30,928 bases of DNA. Source: CAYYED01 sp964470785. Lineage in GTDB: Bacteria > Patescibacteriota > Minisyncoccia > Minisyncoccales > PEYH01. The notes below the pieces were generated by a model. It had not been told where the DNA came from. It made no database searches and was given only the letters and a program-made list of their open reading frames with translations. Location of the stretch: assembly GCA_964470785.1 (NCBI GenBank), contig CAYYED010000010.1, positions 1-30,928 on the forward strand, written 5' to 3'. The number at the start of each line of letters is the position of its first letter. Within the stretch, counting starts at the first letter, position 1. Below, in pieces: positions 1-7,344 of this stretch. A program made the position numbers and the translations under genes.

Positions 1-173
1 AACTTGCCCAGGAAATCTCTTTTTGGGAAAAGATGGTTGGAAAAACTTACTAACTCCGCAAAATAAATAAATTTTTACACCATATAACGCAGAATATGCG
101 GTTTCGTTTGTCGTCGCACATCCTCCTCACTGCACTCATATTTGGCGGCAGTATGTCGCTCCGTTCGCGATTT

Positions 174-196
174 TTGGGAACTTCCAAAGTTCCCAA
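174..196 (+). terminator. Hairpin followed by T-rich tract, possible terminator
   Basis: Ten-base perfect arms TTGGGAACTT (174-183) and AAGTTCCCAA (187-196) surround a 3-nt loop and are followed by GCTC and a run of seven T. This has the form of an intrinsic terminator for a gene ending upstream, but the U-run is displaced by four bases, so the call is tentative. Confidence 0.4.
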
Positions 197-226
197 GCTC
201 TTTTTTTCCAAGCCCTGTTTTTTAGT

Positions 227-264
227 TAGTACGCAAATATCACAATTGTGATATTTGTGTGCTA
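227..264. repeat. 38-bp palindrome with a perfect 24-bp core
   Basis: Positions 234-257 are a perfect palindrome centred on CAATTG (between 245 and 246). Symmetry continues outward to 227 and 264 with two mismatched pairs. There is no loop and no U-tract, which fits a protein-binding operator or a cruciform-type element better than a terminator. Function unknown. Confidence 0.7.
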
Positions 265-287
265 AATGCTCTGAAATACTCTGAATA

Positions 288-322
288 AAATTTGGTTAGA
301 GGCCCGGCCTCTAGCCAATTTT
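288..322. terminator. GC-core hairpin, possible terminator
   Basis: TAGAGGCC (297-304) and GGCCTCTA (306-313) form a perfect stem. It extends outward through TTGG/CCAA and AAA/TTT with one mismatch and one G-U pair. The right arm ends in TTTT then AATAATT. It could terminate transcripts entering from the left. Confidence 0.5.
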
Positions 323-351
323 AATAATTGTGGAGCATGGATTATAGTATG

Positions 352-380
352 TTAACTTGTTTATTATAGTATGGTAATAT
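352..380 (+). promoter_or_regulatory. Candidate promoter of the DUF5667 pseudogene
   Basis: TTAACT (352-357) and TAATAT (375-380) are separated by 17 nt. This is a reasonable sigma-70-like promoter lying 48 nt before the GTG start at 428. An AAAGGA Shine-Dalgarno-like motif sits at about 419-424. Confidence 0.45.
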
Positions 381-427
381 AAACAAAAGGTCGGGAGGAT
401 AATAAATAATTAATCAATAAAGGATTC

Positions 428-1497
428 GTGAAAATATTATCTGCAATTATAGTTTTAATATTATTGTTTTCTTTTGGTTCTGGCGTTTTTGCCCAAGAGA
501 CAGAACTTCCAAATCCCGGAATTACCCCGGATAGCCCGTTTTACTTTTTAGAGAGAATGTTTGAGGGAATCGGCACATTCTTCACTTTCGGTGATTTAAA
601 CAAGGCGAGCAGATATGCTGACTTGGCAGAAGAAAGAATAGCCGAAGTCCAAGCAATGATGGATAAGGAAAATCCGGAAGCCGCTCAAAAGGCCTTAGCC
701 AGATATGAATTTCAGTTGAATCAATCGCTGGCTCGAGCGGAAAGGGCTAAAAACAGGGGCAAGAAAATAGAAGGGGTTACAGAAAAAGTAGCTGAAGCCA
801 CGATGAAGCATTTATCTGTTTTAGACAAGGTCTTGGAAAGAGTTCCGGAGCAAGCCCAAGAAGGGATTGCAAGGGCGAAAGAGGTTTTAATGGAAGGGGG
901 CATAATAATGCTTTAAGGGGTTTGTCTGAGGAGAATCTGGAAAAAGCGATTGAGGTTAATTTGAGAGCGGCTGAAGAAAGGTTAAACCGGGCTAAATTAA
1001 AATCAGAGAGGGATGAAACAGAAAAGGCAGAGGGGGCGATTAACGAATTTAAGGAAATGAGGCAGTTTGGAGAGGAGATTGCTCAAATTGCTCAAGGGCT
1101 GGGCAGAGACACTACGGCTGTCGAGAAATTAGTGGGAAGGGCCACTTCCATTCATTTGGAAATTTTGGCTGAGGTTTATGAAAGAGTTCCGGAGCAAGCC
1201 AAAGAAGCTGTTGAAGGGGCAATGGAAGTGTCGGTTAAAGGACACGAAAGAGCAATAGAGTTCCTAAGAGAGAAGGGTGTTTTAGACGAGGAATTATTAG
1301 AAGAGCCATCTGTTTTAGAGAAAGTGCCCTTTGAAATAAGAGAAAGGGTGGAGTAAAGAGTTAGAGAAATGAGAATAGAGGCATTAGAAGAAGCACCGGA
1401 AGTTGAAAGGCCAGAAGTGCCGGAAACACAGGAAACAGAAATATCTGAAACCGGAGCTCCCGCTGATATTCCTGTGCCCGAAGAACCGGCGAGATAA
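428..1497 (+). pseudogene. DUF5667 secreted protein, broken by a frameshift and an in-frame stop
   Basis: The product starts at GTG 428 with a signal peptide (about residues 1-22, ending in VFAQ). A DUF5667-type region follows, with NPGITPDSPFYFLERMFE and Ala/Glu/Arg-rich helices. The first frame stops at 914-916. The protein clearly continues one frame over: HNNALRGLSEEN from 901, then a second helical repeat that again contains ERVPEQA. Restoring one G in the G-run 896-900 joins the two parts. The second part meets TAA at 1354-1356, yet the same frame continues through an acidic Pro/Glu-rich tail to TAA 1495-1497. Two independent lesions argue for a decayed gene rather than one sequencing error, although slippage in the G-run and readthrough cannot be excluded. 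DUF5667 proteins are common exported proteins of unknown role in CPR bacteria. Confidence 0.85.
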
Positions 1498-1550
1498 GAC
1501 AAAGAAAACAATAAGCGCAAAAAGGGCCGAATAGTTTTCCACACTTTTGT

Positions 1551-1579
1551 TTTCAAGTTGCGAGAATTTTTGATATAAT
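1551..1579 (+). promoter_or_regulatory. Candidate promoter of the TM-helix protein gene
   Basis: A consensus -10 TATAAT (1574-1579) follows TTTCAA (1551-1556) after 17 nt. The downstream ATG is at 1635. The -35 is weak. Confidence 0.45.
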
Positions 1580-1634
1580 AAAGAAGAATAATATTCTAAA
1601 AGGTCGGTTTTAGTTTCATAAATAATATAAAAAT

Positions 1635-2315
1635 ATGACTGACTGGACTACAGTTGCCATGAGAGGAATCGAAGAGTTTTGGCTTGGATTTTTATCCTTT
1701 CTTCCCCAATTAATCTTAGCCATAATTATCCTTTTGCTCGGTTGGATAATTGCTGTCGGGGTTGGCAGGATTATTCAAGAAATTCTAAAGCGGCTTCAGT
1801 TAGACAAGATTACTCAAATGGGAAAATGGAAAGAGTCGTTTGAGAAAGCGGAATTTGATACCACGCCCTCAGAGTTTATCGGTGCAATTTTTAAATGGAT
1901 ATTAATTATTGTTTTCCTTTCTATCGCGGTTGAGACCGTAGGGTTGGTTGAATTTAGCAGGTTCTTAAACAAGGTAGTTGCTTGGCTGCCCAATTTATTA
2001 GCCGCAGTTTTGATTTTTGTAGTAACGGTTGTGATTGCCGGTTTTGCCGAAAAATTAGTTAAAGCAAGTGTTCATGGAGCAAGGGTCGCTCACAGTAAAT
2101 TGGCCGGTTCTATTGCCAAGTGGGCGGTTTGGATTTTCGGTATTTCTGCCATAATCGTACAGCTGTTGCCGCAAGTGGGACATTTAGTGGTTATTTTGCT
2201 TCAAGGAGTAATTGCCTTGATAGTAATAGCCGGAGGATTAGCGTTTGGCTTGGGAGGAAAAGAGGTTGCCGGTGATTTCTTGAAAGAGTTGAGAGATAAA
2301 TATTTTAGAGAATAA
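1635..2315 (+). CDS. Conserved-TM-helix (mechanosensitive-channel-like) membrane protein
   Basis: 226 aa. At least four hydrophobic segments are visible (about 20-48, 85-105, 117-140, 162-212). They match the 'conserved TM helix' repeat architecture that precedes the MscS domain in CmpX-like proteins. The C-terminal GLAFGLGGKEVAGDFLKEL segment is the Gly/Ala-rich pore-lining-like signature seen in this family. The soluble MscS beta and alpha/beta domains are absent, so gating like that of MscS should not be assumed. It probably sits in the cytoplasmic membrane and may act in osmotic or ion homeostasis. It stands alone: the DUF5667 pseudogene lies upstream and the rRNA promoter begins 16 nt after its stop. 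Confidence 0.8.
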   Translation: MTDWTTVAMRGIEEFWLGFLSFLPQLILAIIILLLGWIIAVGVGRIIQEILKRLQLDKITQMGKWKESFEKAEFDTTPSEFIGAIFKWILIIVFLSIAVETVGLVEFSRFLNKVVAWLPNLLAAVLIFVVTVVIAGFAEKLVKASVHGARVAHSKLAGSIAKWAVWIFGISAIIVQLLPQVGHLVVILLQGVIALIVIAGGLAFGLGGKEVAGDFLKELRDKYFRE

Positions 2316-2331
2316 AAGGGATGGCGAGGGC

Positions 2332-2359
2332 TTGACAAGATTTTTTAGTTTGGTAAAAT
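2332..2359 (+). promoter_or_regulatory. Strong promoter of the leader/rRNA unit (P1)
   Basis: A perfect -35 TTGACA (2332-2337), 16-nt spacer and TAAAAT (2354-2359). The expected start near 2366 is only about 5 nt before the leader ATG at 2371, so that ORF would be essentially leaderless. Confidence 0.75.
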
Positions 2360-2370
2360 CACAACCAGAC

Positions 2371-2424
2371 ATGTTTAATTTTTTCTTAGCATTTACAGAA
2401 GCCAAAAAAGGAAGCGGTGGTTAA
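2371..2424 (+). CDS. Putative 17-aa Phe-rich leader peptide
   Basis: The reading frame encodes MFNFFLAFTEAKKGSGG and stops at TAA 2422-2424. Four of the first eight residues are Phe. The last codons (GGA AGC GGT) are the first arm of the alternative hairpins that follow. That is the layout of an attenuator in which a ribosome finishing the peptide masks arm 1. The classic use of such peptides is control of amino-acid or aminoacyl-tRNA synthetase genes (E. coli pheM before pheST). Here the next gene is 23S rRNA. Translation is inferred from layout only; no Shine-Dalgarno is present and the ORF could be fortuitous. Confidence 0.45.
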   Translation: MFNFFLAFTEAKKGSGG

Positions 2425-2480
2425 TCACCTATTATTTAGGTTACGAGAAAACCGCTTCCTCGGAAGCGGTTTTCTGTTTT
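2409..2480 (+). terminator. Attenuator: terminator with competing antiterminator arm
   Basis: The terminator stem pairs 2447-2459 with 2462-2474 (13 perfect pairs, 2-nt loop) and is followed by TGTTTT. An upstream copy of arm 3, AGGAAGCGGT (2409-2418), can instead pair with ACCGCTTCCT (2451-2460), with a small ACCTA/TAGGT hairpin (2427-2441) nested inside. The two folds are mutually exclusive, as in transcription attenuators. It lies about 90 nt before the mature 23S. Confidence 0.7.
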
Positions 2481-2511
2481 AAGAAAAATAACGACAGAAA
2501 GGGAAAGTTCG

Positions 2512-2541
2512 TTGACAATAAAATATAGAAAAAAATTAAAA
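2512..2541 (+). promoter_or_regulatory. Possible second rRNA promoter (P2)
   Basis: A perfect -35 TTGACA (2512-2517) with a poor TTAAAA-like -10 at about 2536-2541 (18-nt spacing). If real, it would drive the 23S downstream of the attenuator. The weak -10 keeps confidence low. Confidence 0.4.
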
Positions 2542-2717
2542 AGAAGTTGAGAGTGGAATATTAAGATATATTTATTTTATAAGCAAATGGTGGATGCCTT
2601 GGGACCGGAAGGCGATGAAGGACGTGGCGTGACTGCGATAAGCCTCGGGGAGGTGTCTAGCAACCTTTGATCCGGGGATGTCCGAATGGGTAAACCCAGC
2701 GCGGCAAAACCGCGTTA

Positions 2718-2900
2718 CCGTGTCTCACTATCGTTCAACACGTTATAATTTACGAATTTTCAATTTTCAATTTTCAATGACCCAATTTTCAATTAAATTT
2801 AATTAAATAATTGAAAATTAAAAAATTGTTAAATTTATTGTTAAATTGAAAATTTGTAAATTGAAAATTTACTTACGTGGTGAGCGGCAGCGAGACACGG
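2718..2900 (+). repeat. 23S insertion A, hairpin family 1 (H9/H10 region)
   Basis: The ends are complementary: CCGTGTCTCAC (2718 on) and GCGAGACACGG (2890-2900), and the stem continues through ATCGTTCAACAC / GTGGTGAGCGGC with wobble pairs. The centre is AT-rich TTTTCAATTTTCAA / TTGAAAATT filler. The same outer arms recur at 4439-4582 and 5691-5832. Compared with E. coli 23S it replaces a short hairpin near positions 130-150. Helix numbers are estimated from memory of the E. coli sequence. Confidence 0.9.
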
Positions 2901-2943
2901 AGCAATACCTGGGGAAGTGAAACATCTCAGTACCCAGAGGAAA

Positions 2944-3093
2944 AGAAAAAAATCGCTTTGCGATTTTTCTCGCGAAACAGACGCGAAACTTGTCGCCTTT
3001 GGCGACTACGCGAAACAGACGCGAAAATATTAGCGTCAGTTTAGCGTTTGGTTTAGCGTCAGTTTCGCGCAGGAATTTTGCAAAGCAAAATTC
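2944..3093 (+). repeat. 23S insertion B, cluster of nested hairpins
   Basis: This replaces the short ATCAACCGAGAT-type loop of E. coli. It holds AAAAATCGC/GCGATTTTT (about 2948-2968), GTCGCC/GGCGAC (2992-3006), a long pairing CGCGAAACAGACGC / GCGTCAGTTTCGCG, and GGAATTTTGC/GCAAAATTCC at its end. The motif GCGAAACAGACGCGAAA occurs twice, and GCGTCAGTTT also twice. The boundaries are approximate. Confidence 0.8.
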
Positions 3094-3135
3094 CCCCAGT
3101 AGCGGCGAGCGAAAAGGGAAGTAGCCCAAACCTAG

Positions 3136-3304
3136 CCATGCCTCACTGCGTTCGGCATTAATTAATGCGAAAACCGCGAAAGAAGACGCGAAAACCGCGA
3201 AAAGATTCATTAAAGATTCATTATATCAATACCAATCTTTCGCATTTTTCGCATAGATTTCGTAGTTTCGCATTATATTATACGCCGAGCATAGCGAGGC
3301 GTGG
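3136..3304 (+). repeat. 23S insertion C, hairpin family 2
   Basis: The outer arms CCATGCCTCACTGCG (3136 on) and CGAGCATAGCGAGGCGTGG (ending 3304) pair. Inside, AATGCGAAAACCGCGAAAG and its degenerate complement (CTTTCGCATTTTTCGCATAG) form a long second stem. Near-identical sequence occurs at 3662-3816 and 5091-5228. It is the longest copy (169 nt), with an extra ATTCATTAAAGATTCATTATA segment at the apex. Confidence 0.9.
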
Positions 3305-3661
3305 CTGGGGGTTGTAGGGAAATTCTGTCAGAGTGATCGAACACATAGACTAATGAGTCATGTGTTCGGTTACCGCTGAGGGAGAGCATTTAGGTAAAAT
3401 TGTTAGTTAAATGCCCCTGGAAAGGGCAACCACAGAAGGTGAAAGTCCTGTAAACGAAAACGATTTTACGCTCCTTGGAATTTTTCCTGAGTACCGTCAG
3501 AAAAGAAAACTTGGCGGGAAGCTGGCTGGACTATCAGCTAAGGCTAAATACTAACCGGTCACCGATAGTGAACCAGTACCGTGAGGGAAAGGTGAAAAGC
3601 AGCCCGGTGAGGGCGGTGAAATAGAACCTGAAACCATTTTGCTTACAAAGAGTCAGAGCTC

Positions 3662-3816
3662 CCATGCCTCACTGCGTTCGGCATTAATTAATGCGAAAAC
3701 CGCGAAAGAAGACGCGAAAACCGCGAAAAGATTTTGCACTATACCAATCTTTCGCATTTTTCGCATAGATTTCGTAGTTTCGCATTATATTATGCGCCGA
3801 GCATAGCGAGGCGTGG
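3662..3816 (+). repeat. 23S insertion D, hairpin family 2 (H25 region)
   Basis: 155-nt copy of the family-2 hairpin with the same CCATGCCTC...GAGGCGTGG ends. It sits where E. coli has GGGAGCACGCUUAGGCGUGUGACU (helix 25, near 545). That helix is a classic site of bacterial intervening sequences. Confidence 0.9.
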
Positions 3817-4438
3817 GGGTGATGGCGTGCTTTTTGTAGAACGAGCCAACGAGTTGCAATACATAGCTTGGCTAAGTCCTTTTAGGACGAAGCCATAGGG
3901 AAACCGAGTATTAATAGTGCGTTTTTGTTGTGTGTTGCAGACCCGAAGCCAGGCGATCTTACCCTGAGCAGGGTGAATTCATTCGAAAGATTGAAGGAGG
4001 CCCGAACCCGTAGGTCGTGCAATTCCTTGGGATGACTTGGGGTAAGCAGTGAAAAGCTAATCGAGCCTGGTAATAGCTGGTTCTCCTCGAAATAGCTTTA
4101 GGGCTAGCCTTCCGTTATAATTTTTGCAGGTAGAGCACTGGAAGGATTTCCTTGGGTTCGCCCGGGTTTTCCTACCAAACTCCGAATGGCAAAAATCTTA
4201 TCGGAGGAGTCAGACTGTGGGGGCTAAGCTCCACGATCAAAAGGGTAACAGCCCAGACCCTCATCTAAGGTCCCTAAATTTAAGCTAAGTGTTTATCAAA
4301 GGATGTAGAATTCTTTAGACAGCCAGAAGGTTAGCTTAGAGGCAGCTATCCTTTAAAGAGTGCGTAACAGCTCACTGGTCAAAGGATTCCGCGCCGAAGA
4401 TTTATCGGGACTAAGTTTAATACCGAAGATAGGGATTA

Positions 4439-4582
4439 CCGTGTCTCACTATCGTTCAACACAGAATAACAAATTTTTAATTTCAAATTTAAAAACAATT
4501 TAAAATTTTAAATTTAAAAATTGTTTAAAAATTAAAAATTAGAAATTTAAAATTTCATATGGTGAGCGGCAGCGAGACACGG
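4439..4582 (+). repeat. 23S insertion E, hairpin family 1 (H45 region)
   Basis: 144-nt copy of family 1 with ends CCGTGTCTCAC and GCGAGACACGG. The AT-only centre is itself a near-palindrome (AATTTAAAAACAATTTAAAA / TTTAAAAATTG...). It lies between ACCGAAGATAGGGATTA and TAGTGGTAGAGGAGCG, which matches helix 45 (E. coli about 1170), another known intervening-sequence site. Confidence 0.9.
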
Positions 4583-5090
4583 TAGTGGTAGAGGAGCGTT
4601 CTCTTAACGCTGAAGTTAAACCGTGAGGTTTGGTGGAGTTAAGAGAAGTGAGAATGTTGGCACAAGTAACCACAAGGCGAGTGAGATTCTCGCCCACCGA
4701 AAGCCTAAGGTTTCCTTGGCAATGAAGATCATCCAAGGGTTAGGCGGGCCTAACTCGATCCCGAAAGGGTTTAGGGGAAGGACAGCCGGTTAATATTCCG
4801 GCCCTTCCTTGTCATTTTTAGCAGTGCGGAAGATTGTAACCTATGCATATTATTGGATTTATGTCTCTATTTTGAGGATTCGTCCGATGAAATAGGGGGA
4901 AGCTTGTTTTCGGACAAGTGAACATAGGTGAGCATCTTTCCTAGAAAAGCTGACTAAAGCTAGTGGCAAGGAACCCGTACCGAAAACCGACACAGGTAGG
5001 CAGGCGTAAATGTGCCAAGGTGAACGAGTGAAACCTCGTTAAGGAACTCGGCAAAAAAGCGGCCGTAACTTCGGGATAAGGCCCACCCGG

Positions 5091-5228
5091 CCATGCCTCG
5101 CTGCGTTTGGCATTAATTAATGCGAAAACCGCGAAAGAAGACGCGAAAACCGCGAAAAGATTTTCCAATCTTTCGCATAGATTTCGTAGTTTCGCATTAT
5201 ATTATGCGCTGAGCATAGCGAGGCGTGG
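5091..5228 (+). repeat. 23S insertion F, hairpin family 2 (H63 region)
   Basis: 138-nt copy of family 2, the shortest. Its ends are CCATGCCTCGCTGCGTTTGG and GCTGAGCATAGCGAGGCGTGG. Relative to copies C and D, CAC became CGC, TTCGG became TTTGG and CGCCGAG became CGCTGAG. The site follows GTAACTTCGGGATAAGG, i.e. helix 63. Confidence 0.9.
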
Positions 5229-5690
5229 CTGGGTCTCAGTAAACATTTCCCTGACGACTGTTTATCAAAAACACAGGTCCCTGCTTAACTCGTAAGAGGA
5301 TGTATAGGGGCCGAGGCCTGACCAGTGCTGGAACGTTAATGTCGCCAGTCGCTTCGCTTGCGGAGCGGCCGAGTGGCTGAAGCGCCAGTAAACGTCGGCG
5401 ATAACTATAATCGTCTAAAAGTAGCGTAATCCCTTGCCAGGTAAGTTCTGGCCCGCATGAAAGGCTTAACGGTCGGGGAACTGTCTCAACGAGGCGCTCG
5501 GTGAAAATGCAGTTCCGGTGAAGATGCCGGATTCCTGCGGCAAGACGGAAAGACCCCGGGAGCTTTACTATACCCAGATATTGAGCTTTGGTTTTAGATG
5601 CATAGAATAGTGGGGAGGCTTTGAAGTCCGCTTTTCGGAGCGGATGGAGCCGCCAGTGAAATACCCATCTTCTAATACTTTAGTTCTAAC

Positions 5691-5832
5691 CCTGTGTCTC
5701 ACTATCGTTCGACACATTATAATTTACGAATTTTCAATTTTTCTTAGGCCGACTGCCGGAGCGATCAGCGGGCTAAGGGTAAATTAGTAAATTGAAAATT
5801 TACTTTTGTGGCGAGCGGCAGCGAGGCACGGG
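5691..5832 (+). repeat. 23S insertion G, hairpin family 1 (H79 region)
   Basis: 142-nt copy of family 1 with ends CCTGTGTCTCACTATCG and GGCAGCGAGGCACGGG; the changed base pairs remain G-U compatible. Inside the AT-rich TTTTCAATTTTT / AAATTGAAAATT arms it carries a unique GC-rich segment (about 5744-5776, with GGCCGACTGCCGG). The site follows TTAGTTCTAACC, near E. coli 2200. Confidence 0.9.
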
Positions 5833-6039
5833 AGACAGTGTTTGGTTGGTAGTTTAAGTGGGGCGCTTTTTTCCTAAAAAGTAACGGAGAAGTTTATAAG
5901 GTCAGCTAACTCCGGATGGAAATCGGAGTGGTCGTATAAAGGCACAAGCTGGCTTTACTGCAAGGCGGATATGCCGCGCAGTTGCGAAAGCAGAACTTAG
6001 TGAACCGACCCTGGTTTATAGGACCGGGGAAGATCAACA

Positions 6040-6071
<32 letters not shown>

Positions 6072-6195
6072 AGGGCCCGCGAGTTCACATCTACGGCCCT
6101 GTTCGGCACCTCGATGTCGGCTCAACACATCCTGGAGGCGGAGAAGCTTCCAAGGGTTTGGCTGTTCGCCAATTAAAGTGTTACGCGAGCTGGGT

Positions 6196-7007
6196 GAGTG
6201 GAAATGAGCCCAGTAAAAACCGACTAATAACGATGAAGCCATAGTTTTTCTATGATAAAATAGAAGAATGGGTAATATCGTGGGAAGACAATTTTATCTT
6301 AATCATGAGCAAAAAGCTCTGATTAATGGTAGTCTCTTAGGAGACGCAAGGATGGAATCTCGGTCTCGATGTTATAGCTCTAGATTGAGAATTCATCATT
6401 CAGAAAAACAAAGAGAATTTGTTTTTTGGAAATATCAGATTATGAAAGATATTGTTTCTTGTCCTCTAAAGAGAATCCTTTGTTGGATTAACCCGGAGAA
6501 TGGAAAACAATACTATTCCTGGTATTTTCATACCCGGACCTTGATTGAGTTGAAAGATTTTTATGTCAACTATTATAAAGGTAGAAAATTTTTGCCTTTG
6601 GATATAAAAGACAGATTAGAACCAAAAAGCTCAGCAGTTTGGTTTATGGATGATGGCTGTAATACAGGTGATTCTGTGATTTTGAACACACAGAATTTTA
6701 ATCAAGCGGAACATAAAAGAATTATTAGAGCATTGAAAGATAAATTCTCTATTGAGGCGGCTATTAATAAAGACAGAAAGAGATTAAGGATAAGATTAAA
6801 TAAAGATAACGCTAAAAAATTGATTAGCATAGTGTCTCCGTTTGTTCCTTCTTGCATGAGATATAAAATTGTCCCCGTAGAGACTTCTCAACAAAATGAG
6901 AGATGGTGACTAGTTTAGTTAAATAACAAATCACCATAATACGTCGGTCGATTATTATTAATCGTAAGTTATAGTCCGTACTTGTAGAAATACAAGGTGT
7001 ATATACG
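6196..7007 (+). mobile_element. Group I intron in 23S rRNA, next to the peptidyl-transferase centre
   Basis: The intron splits the conserved block GAGCTGGGU / UCAAACCGUCGUGAGAC. The upstream exon ends in U (6195) and the intron ends in G (7007), as group I introns require. P1: exon CTGGGT pairs with intron GCCCAG (6208-6213) with a U-G pair at the splice site. Further helices are P3 ACCGAC (6219-6224) / GTCGGT (6943-6948), P8 CGATTA (6949-6954) / TAATCG (6959-6964), P7 TACG / CGTA, and P9 CTTGTA-GAAA-TACAAG (6981-6996) with a GNRA loop. The homing endonuclease ORF fills the P5/P6 region. By alignment the insertion is after a position equivalent to E. coli U2584. CPR 23S genes are known to carry such introns; the helix assignment is mine. 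Confidence 0.85.
6268..6909 (+). CDS. LAGLIDADG homing endonuclease of the intron
   Basis: 213 aa with two LAGLIDADG-type motifs: ALINGSLLGDARM (about residues 17-29) and SAVWFMDDGCNT (about 122-133). The layout matches the 'LAGLIDADG_2' family in one-chain form, with a basic C-terminal half (KDRKRLRIRLNKDNAKK). Each motif keeps an acidic residue (D26 and D128/D129 region), so activity is plausible. It would cleave intronless 23S alleles at the insertion site and drive intron homing. A TAAAAT box (6254-6259) lies just before the ATG, so it may have its own leaderless transcript. It is intact, which suggests recent or maintained mobility. Confidence 0.92.
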   Translation: MGNIVGRQFYLNHEQKALINGSLLGDARMESRSRCYSSRLRIHHSEKQREFVFWKYQIMKDIVSCPLKRILCWINPENGKQYYSWYFHTRTLIELKDFYVNYYKGRKFLPLDIKDRLEPKSSAVWFMDDGCNTGDSVILNTQNFNQAEHKRIIRALKDKFSIEAAINKDRKRLRIRLNKDNAKKLISIVSPFVPSCMRYKIVPVETSQQNERW

Positions 7008-7009
7008 TC

Positions 7010-7042
<33 letters not shown>

Positions 7043-7152
7043 CGTAGGCGCTGAGGATTGAGGGAGGTTGTGGATAGTACGAGAGGACCTCCATGAACTA
7101 ACCTCTGGTGTACCAGTTGTTCTGCCAAGGGCATTGCTGGGTAGCTAAGTTA

Positions 7153-7192
<40 letters not shown>

Positions 7193-7344
7193 TCCCAAGA
7201 TTAATCCTCTAGACAGGTTGGAGACGACGACCTTGATAGGCCCTAGATGTAAGTTCTGTAAGGAATTTAGTCGAGGGGTACTAATCAGTCAATTAATTTA
7301 ATATCTTAATTTCCACTCTGAGCTTCTTTATTTTCAAGGGCTTT

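Larger units (their letters stand above)
1..427. other. Non-coding stretch upstream of the DUF5667 pseudogene
   Basis: No convincing gene is seen. A short open frame on the + strand ending at TAA 51-53 could be the tail of a gene that begins outside the window, but it is too short to identify. The rest holds three hairpin or palindromic structures (174-196, 227-264, 288-322) and a plausible promoter before the gene at 428; these are listed separately. Confidence 0.6.

Noticed and set aside
3..53. C-terminal tail of a gene running in from the left
   Set aside because: Only 16 codons before a stop; no motif, and other frames are equally open.
922..1356. Separate 144-aa gene starting at TTG 922
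   Set aside because: It is the frameshifted continuation of the DUF5667 gene; the TTG has no ribosome site.
6196..7007. Archaeal-type bulge-helix-bulge intron
   Set aside because: Exon U / intron G ends, a P1 with U-G pair and P3/P8/P9 helices fit group I.
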